Positions 59,367 to 64,000 of a DNA stretch of 64,000 nucleotides are shown one piece after another. This DNA is from Burkholderia sp. OK233 (GTDB lineage Bacteria > Pseudomonadota > Gammaproteobacteria > Burkholderiales > Burkholderiaceae): assembly GCF_900230185.1 (NCBI RefSeq), contig NZ_OCSR01000002.1, positions 434,001-498,000 of the forward strand. Reading direction: 5' to 3'. The number at the start of each line of letters is the position of its first letter. The first letter of the stretch is position 1. A model generated the notes under the pieces. That model ran no database searches, had not been told where the DNA came from, and saw nothing but the letters and a program-made list of their open reading frames with translations. Position numbers and translations under genes: made by a program.

Positions 59367-60434
59367 CTATTCGCGCAACCACGTGTCGATCTGGATCACG
59401 ACGTAGTCCGCTATGAGTTTTTGCAGGTGAGTGGACGGATGATAAGCGTCGGCGAACATGTAGATGTTGTCAGCATGAGGGGAAACATACGTCGAGCGCG
59501 AGCAAAAGAGCGCGCTGGTGTCATCGGCTTGAAATGCGGGGGGCAGGTTTGCCGGCGCGCATGCTACGTTGGTGCCGATGCTGCCGTCGAAGCGAAAACC
59601 AAGTTGGCGATAGTTCTTTGATACTTCATCAATGAACCTGAACGCGTCGATCCGCAGCACGGCCGGCGATGAAGGGAGCGCGTCATCCAGCGCGGTGTTG
59701 AATACCTGCGCCAAACGCCGAAGCACTTTTGAGGAGCCCGGCAGTTGCTGCTCGAGAAGGTTCGCGATCGGCGCCTTGCTGATGTCCGGTACGTTTTGTA
59801 CAACAATGTGTGTGGCGCCGTGTTGATGCACATTGTGCACCAAGCCCGCAAATTGTTGCGCTGCCTGTCTCAGCGAAGGTAACACTGCCTGCAAAGAGGC
59901 GCCCGGATCGCCGCCGTTCGCAACCATTCCCGCCCATGCGCCATAGGCATCCTGAACGTCATTGGCCCCGCCTTGCATCAGTACGAGTTGCTGGCCGGTG
60001 AAGCGTGTATGCGATTGAAGATAGGCGGCCACCTGTGAGGTCAGTGGCGTCTGTAACTCGCCGGTGTCGCCCGTTGCATCGCCGGGGTTCGGCGGCCCGG
60101 CGACTCGGGCGCCCCCTTGGGCGTAGCCCAATCCTTCCGGATGAACGACGCCCGGTTGCCCGAAGCCGCCCGTCAACGCGGGCGTGAGGCCCGACCCATA
60201 ATGCTCCGCGATAACCTGTACGGAGATAGCGCCCGGATTAGTGGTGTAGGTGCCGCCGCCGAATTGTCGGGCGTACGCATAGGTGCCAACGTCCGAAAGA
60301 CTGTCCCCGAACGAGACGACCTGCATGGGGCTTCGTTGCGGATCGGCAGAGTCAGCCGATGCGTTCGATGAATGGGACAAACCGATGACACTGCATGTCA
60401 ACGCAACGAACGCGAAACGACGGACTGTCTGCAT
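59367..60434 (-). CDS. Secreted GDSL/SGNH esterase or lipase
   Basis: 355 residues from the ATG at 60434 (MQTVRRFAFVALTCSVIGLS), a clear signal peptide; an upstream extension to 60593 lacks a leader. The nucleophile block is VVSFGDSLSDVG (Ser45), the oxyanion block MQGGANDVQDAYG (block III Asn), and the C-terminal Asp-His pair is FADAYHPST. Family knowledge: SGNH hydrolases cleave esters or lipids, and secreted ones feed on environmental lipids. It has no partner gene nearby on its strand. The neighbouring polyester and phospho-ester hydrolases make a secreted-hydrolase block. Confidence 0.9.
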   Translation of the reverse strand: MQTVRRFAFVALTCSVIGLSHSSNASADSADPQRSPMQVVSFGDSLSDVGTYAYARQFGGGTYTTNPGAISVQVIAEHYGSGLTPALTGGFGQPGVVHPEGLGYAQGGARVAGPPNPGDATGDTGELQTPLTSQVAAYLQSHTRFTGQQLVLMQGGANDVQDAYGAWAGMVANGGDPGASLQAVLPSLRQAAQQFAGLVHNVHQHGATHIVVQNVPDISKAPIANLLEQQLPGSSKVLRRLAQVFNTALDDALPSSPAVLRIDAFRFIDEVSKNYRQLGFRFDGSIGTNVACAPANLPPAFQADDTSALFCSRSTYVSPHADNIYMFADAYHPSTHLQKLIADYVVIQIDTWLRE

Positions 60435-60855
60435 GGGACGCCCCGGGGTAGTGTGGTGTAGCGAAGAATAACCTTGTTGCGCGTTAAGCACTACCTCGAT
60501 GCCTGATCGTTGCATGGGGGAACAGTGGGCAGTAAATCCATTTACGGTCTTCGACGTTACTCTCAGCCCATCAAACTCCTTCGACGCACCCACGTTAACC
60601 CCCTACCTGGCGATCGAAAATAAAGAGTGAGGATGTCGAAGGCCAGCTGGTCGCGCTGGAAAAGCTGCCGTTCGCGAAGCAAATGAAGCAATCCGGCACG
60701 AATGAACGCCACGCCCGACACCTGCAGGCGTGCAAGACTTCCTGGTATCTGCGGTCCTGACGTCCTAATGTCTAGTGATGCCGTGATTCAGCGCTGCCCA
60801 AGGGTCTTCGCGGTGCACGGCGCGTCGACATCGAACAACACTCAAGGAGACATCG
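60435..60855. other. Intergenic region between GDSL esterase and 3HB-oligomer hydrolase
   Basis: About 420 bp. From about 60600 to 60757 one plus-strand frame is open and reads EDVEGQLVALEKLPFAKQMK with continuing charged sequence, then stops. It has no start codon with a ribosome-binding site and may be a gene fragment. Nothing else is recognisable. Confidence 0.4.
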
Positions 60856-62976
60856 ATGAGAGATATCCGGATCGCAACCCGGAGTAAAGCGGTGCTGCTC
60901 GCCGCCGCGATAGTGAGTGCAGTACTCGTCCCTGTTGCACGGGCTGACGATCACGACAGCGGCCGCCCAGGCCCGAATGGCCTGCCGTGGTTCGTCGTGG
61001 CAGACAGCCTCAGGACGACTGCCTATGACGGCGTTAGCGACGACCTGCTGACCGCCGGCCTTGGCAAAACCGGACTCGCAGGCCCAGCGCCCGCTATTGC
61101 GAACCCGGCGAGCCCAACGGCACCCGAGTTGCGGCGGCTCGCGATCTGGGCAAATTACCGCGCGCTCGTCGACATGACGGCGAACGGCGGCTACGGTCGT
61201 TTCTGGGGACCCAATGTCGATCTGTACGGCAACGACACCCTTGGCGAAGGAAAAATCCCTGGCACCGAATACCTCGCGTATGCCGACGGCGGCAGGGGCC
61301 GGCAGAAAGTCAGCCTCCTCGTTCAGGTGCCGGCGAGCTTCGATCCAGCGAACCCGTGCATCGTCACGGCCACCTCATCGGGCTCGCGCGGGGTCTACGG
61401 CGCAATTTCGGCGGCTGGCGAGTGGGGGCTCAAGCGCGGTTGCGCGGTCGCCTATACCGACAAGGGCACCGGCAACGTGGCACACGAGCTGATGACCGGT
61501 CTCGTCACGCTGATCGACGGCCGCCTCGCCGACGCCACCACGGCCGGGCGCGACAGTCTCTTCACCGCCAATGTGCCTGCGGGCACGCTGTCCGCCTACA
61601 ACCAGCAGTTCCCGAACCGCTATGCGTTCAAGCACGCGCATTCCCAGCAGAACCCTGAAGAGGACTGGGGCAAGGACACGCTCGAGGCAGTGCAGTTCGC
61701 CTATTGGGCCGTGAACCGGCAGTTTGCACTGCCCGGTGGCTCACCGGAACACGGCGTGCGCTACAGCCCGGGCAGCATCACGACGATTGCGGCGTCGGTG
61801 AGCAACGGCGGTGGCGCGTCGCTCGCGGCCGCCGAGCAGGACACGAGGGGGTGGGTCACGGCGGTGGTGGTCGGCGAACCCCAGGTCAACGTCCGTATGC
61901 CCGGTAATGCGCAAGTGAACGAGGGCGGCCAGCGCATCGCGGGGGCCGGCAAGCCGCTGGCGGATTACACGACGCTTGCCAACCTGCTCCAGCCGTGCGC
62001 TGCACTCGCGGAGGCGGCCGCCGGCGCGCCGTATCTGACGGCGCTGCCGGTCGCGACGACGACGGCGATCCGCCAGGCCCGCTGCACGTCGCTTGCCGCG
62101 GCCGGCTACGTGCACGGCAGCGACACGCAAACGCAGGCGAACGACGCACTCGCGCAGCTGCACGAGGCTGGCTATGAAGCCGATTCCGACCTCCTGCACG
62201 CACCGATGTGGGACTCGCAGGCCGTGCCGGCCGTCGCTGTGACCTACGCCAACGCGTACACGAAGTCGAGCGTGATCGACAACCTGTGTGGTTTCAGTTT
62301 CGGCACGACGAACCCGGCAACGGGCGCTGCTGGTTTTACGCCGGCCGTCTCGCCGATGGAGACTCTGTTCGGGCTGGGCAACGGTGTGCCGCCGACGAAC
62401 GGCATCAGTCTCGTCTATAACATCACGCCACAAGGGGGAGCCGATCATCGGCTCGCGACGCCCGATGCAAGCTTCGTGGGTGCGGCATGCGTGCGCGCGT
62501 TGTGGACAGATAGAGACCCGCGCATGCGGTCGAGTGTCGAGGCAATCCGCGTGAATGCGAACCTGCATGGGAAGCCCGCTATCGTCGTTCAGGGCCGTAG
62601 CGATGCACTCGTGCCGATCAATCATGCTTCACGCGCTTATCTTGCGGCGAACAGCGTGAGGGAAGGCTCGCGCAGCCAGTTGTCGTTCTACGAGGTGACG
62701 AACGGACAGCATTTCGACGCGTTCCTCGGCGTGCCGGGCTTCGACACACGCTTCGTGCCGGTCCACTACTACAACATCCAGGCGCTCAACCTGATGTGGA
62801 GCCACCTGAAGAACGGCACGCCGCTGCCGCCGTCGCAGGTGATCCGCACGGTGCCGCGCGGCGGCAGCCCGGGCAATGCGCCGGCGTTGAGCGTGGTGGA
62901 CCTGCCGGCCATCGTGGCGAACCCTGGTAGCAATGCGATCGGGGTGAGTCACGGGGTGGTAAACGTGCCGCACTGA
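60856..62976 (+). CDS. D-(-)-3-hydroxybutyrate oligomer hydrolase
   Basis: 706 residues with GGAG upstream of the ATG. The signal peptide ends VPVARA, then GLPWFVVADSLRTTAYDGVS and LTAGLGKTGL, the diagnostic start of 3HB-oligomer hydrolases (PF10605). The nucleophile is Ser316 in ASVSNGGGAS, in place of the GxSxG lipase box, as known for this family. VQGRSDALVPINHASRAYL is the C-terminal block with the acid residue. Family knowledge: it releases 3-hydroxybutyrate from PHB oligomers. The signal peptide predicts a periplasmic or secreted form. Confidence 0.92.
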   Translation: MRDIRIATRSKAVLLAAAIVSAVLVPVARADDHDSGRPGPNGLPWFVVADSLRTTAYDGVSDDLLTAGLGKTGLAGPAPAIANPASPTAPELRRLAIWANYRALVDMTANGGYGRFWGPNVDLYGNDTLGEGKIPGTEYLAYADGGRGRQKVSLLVQVPASFDPANPCIVTATSSGSRGVYGAISAAGEWGLKRGCAVAYTDKGTGNVAHELMTGLVTLIDGRLADATTAGRDSLFTANVPAGTLSAYNQQFPNRYAFKHAHSQQNPEEDWGKDTLEAVQFAYWAVNRQFALPGGSPEHGVRYSPGSITTIAASVSNGGGASLAAAEQDTRGWVTAVVVGEPQVNVRMPGNAQVNEGGQRIAGAGKPLADYTTLANLLQPCAALAEAAAGAPYLTALPVATTTAIRQARCTSLAAAGYVHGSDTQTQANDALAQLHEAGYEADSDLLHAPMWDSQAVPAVAVTYANAYTKSSVIDNLCGFSFGTTNPATGAAGFTPAVSPMETLFGLGNGVPPTNGISLVYNITPQGGADHRLATPDASFVGAACVRALWTDRDPRMRSSVEAIRVNANLHGKPAIVVQGRSDALVPINHASRAYLAANSVREGSRSQLSFYEVTNGQHFDAFLGVPGFDTRFVPVHYYNIQALNLMWSHLKNGTPLPPSQVIRTVPRGGSPGNAPALSVVDLPAIVANPGSNAIGVSHGVVNVPH

Positions 62977-62991
62977 AGGTGCGTTGTTTGA

Positions 62992-63019
62992 TTCGTAACG
63001 GTAAACGGACTGTTACGAA
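62992..63019 (+). promoter_or_regulatory. 8-bp inverted repeat after the 3HB-oligomer hydrolase
   Basis: TTCGTAAC (62992-62999) and GTTACGAA (63012-63019) are perfect complements 12 bases apart, 15 bp after the stop codon. No T tract follows. It may be a weak terminator or a regulator site for the gene at 63403. The remainder of 63020-63402 shows no gene. Confidence 0.4.
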
Positions 63020-63402
63020 CACGGGCTGCCGCTGGCGGCCGACTATCTAGTACAGAGAGGCGTCCAGTATGGACAGGGCTGGCTGTTTGCAAAGGCCATG
63101 CCGGTCAATGAACTTATCCCCTGGCTTAACGAGAGCAGATCGACGCTTCAGCCGATCAATCACTAACCTCCTCCCAGCCACGATCGAGTTGGCTCCCCGA
63201 TACGCAGATCGCGAATCGAAACAACATGAAAGCTTCCTGACGCCAATCATTCATACGTGCGTGATTGAATGGTTGGCGCTTGTTGTAATGCAACCTCCGC
63301 GTGGCCCCCTGTTGTCGGATCGGATCAGCGCTGTCAAGCAGGTTGGATAAGCCGTCCCGGGCGCCGCGGTTATCTTTGCGTAACACTACTGGGAGCCACA
63401 CA

Positions 63403-64000
63403 ATGCTTTGGCGTCGGATTGCCCTTTTTTCGCTCACGGCTGTTGCGCTTGCAACGACGGCTGCATGGAGCGCCAGCGACGACCACGACGGGGACCAGCA
63501 TGACTCCCGGCGGGATGATGTCCATACAGCCACACCCATCAAGCATCTGGTAGTGATCTATGGCGAGAACGTATCGTTCGATCACTACTTCGCGACCTAC
63601 CCGCATGCGGCAAATCCGTCAGGAGAACCTGCGTTTGCAGCGCAAGCCGGCACGCCAGAGGTGAACGGCTTATCGGGCACGTTGTTGACGGCCAACCCGA
63701 ACTATACGAACTCCGCCAATGGCACGGGCGCCGCCAATCCGTTCCGTCTCGATCGCACGCAGGCGGCCACAGCCGACCAGAACCATGCGTATACGGCTGA
63801 GCAGCAGGCATACGATAACGGCAAGGCAGACCTCTTTCCGAAATACACGGGCCACGGCACCAGCGGCAGCGCCGGCGCGTTCGGCACGGCCGGCCAGGTG
63901 ATGGGTTACTACGACGGCAATACGGTCACGGCGCTCTGGAACTATGCGCAGAACTTCGCGATGAGCGATAACGCCTATACAGCGACATATGGTCCGTCGA
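63403..64000 (+). CDS. Secreted phospholipase C/phosphatase-type phosphoesterase, 3' end outside window
   Basis: Partial: about 199 N-terminal residues are visible from the ATG at 63403 (GGGAG upstream). The signal peptide MLWRRIALFSLTAVALATTA ends near WSA. The mature start is acidic and His-rich (SDDHDGDQHDSRRDD). IKHLVVIYGENVSFDHYFAT is the first metal-binding block of the phosphoesterase family (PF04185), with Glu and Asn as ligands. The following ANPFRLDRTQ and DQNHAYTAEQQAYDNGKAD match the same family. Its C-terminal half lies beyond the window, so the exact specificity is open. Confidence 0.88.
   Translation, partial: MLWRRIALFSLTAVALATTAAWSASDDHDGDQHDSRRDDVHTATPIKHLVVIYGENVSFDHYFATYPHAANPSGEPAFAAQAGTPEVNGLSGTLLTANPNYTNSANGTGAANPFRLDRTQAATADQNHAYTAEQQAYDNGKADLFPKYTGHGTSGSAGAFGTAGQVMGYYDGNTVTALWNYAQNFAMSDNAYTATYGPS

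Overview
The window reads as chromosomal DNA of a Burkholderia/Paraburkholderia-type betaproteobacterium. It is GC-rich, strongly codon-biased and densely packed. It carries a 3-hydroxybutyrate oligomer hydrolase, several LysR regulators, copper and efflux systems and poly-Gly lipoproteins, all common in that group. This assignment is an inference from gene content and composition. I saw no rRNA, tRNA, CRISPR array, insertion sequence or prophage.

Layout. 1-1001 (minus): a fimbrial chaperone cut by the window edge and a fimbrial subunit. 1473-3962: a secreted glycoside-hydrolase-like protein with long Pro-Thr linkers. 4303-6277: an APC-type permease broken by a frameshift, facing a universal stress protein. 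7357-12814 (minus): a potassium-ATPase operon, [34-aa ORF]-kdpF-kdpA-kdpB-kdpC-kdpE, with no kdpD. 13023-14033: a NodZ-like glycosyltransferase ending in a 9-bp repeat array. 14215-18675: a copper-handling locus (multicopper oxidase, TolC-like lipoprotein, two small metal-ligand-rich exported proteins, HMA chaperone with a CueR-type promoter, DUF305 protein). 18841-22574: a sugar-acid type catabolic unit (MFS carrier, DapA-family aldolase, LacI regulator) with two LacI-type operators. 22610-26472: ABC exporter, small ORF, LysR regulator and LysE exporter.

26494-32968 (minus) is a MoxR/Bat-type operon: MoxR ATPase, DUF58, DUF4381, BatA, BatB/TPR fusion, BatD. Most of its genes overlap. Divergent from it, 33260-37487 encodes a membrane-anchored formylglycine-generating enzyme, a HAD-like lipoprotein and an exported arylsulfatase, closed by a strong terminator. 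A membrane protein fused to a spermidine-synthase-like domain follows (37623-40376). The sulfatase and its maturase both appear to act outside the cytoplasm, and this block is the most interesting part of the window.

40405-45944: a CecR-like TetR regulator divergent from a four-gene ABC/HlyD/outer-membrane efflux operon, with a perfect 20-bp palindrome between them. 46001-47681: a second TetR regulator and an EamA transporter, each preceded by a copy of the same 12-bp site. 48971-54017: a ytcA-mdtNOP efflux operon. 54053-58924: nitronate monooxygenase and tautomerase divergent from two tandem LysR genes and an MdtG-like MFS pump. 59367-64000: secreted hydrolases (GDSL esterase, 3HB-oligomer hydrolase, and a phospholipase C/phosphatase-type protein cut by the window end).

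Many start codons were moved inward from the longest reading frame, using ribosome-binding sites, signal peptides and family length. All function calls come from motif recognition by eye; no database search was possible.
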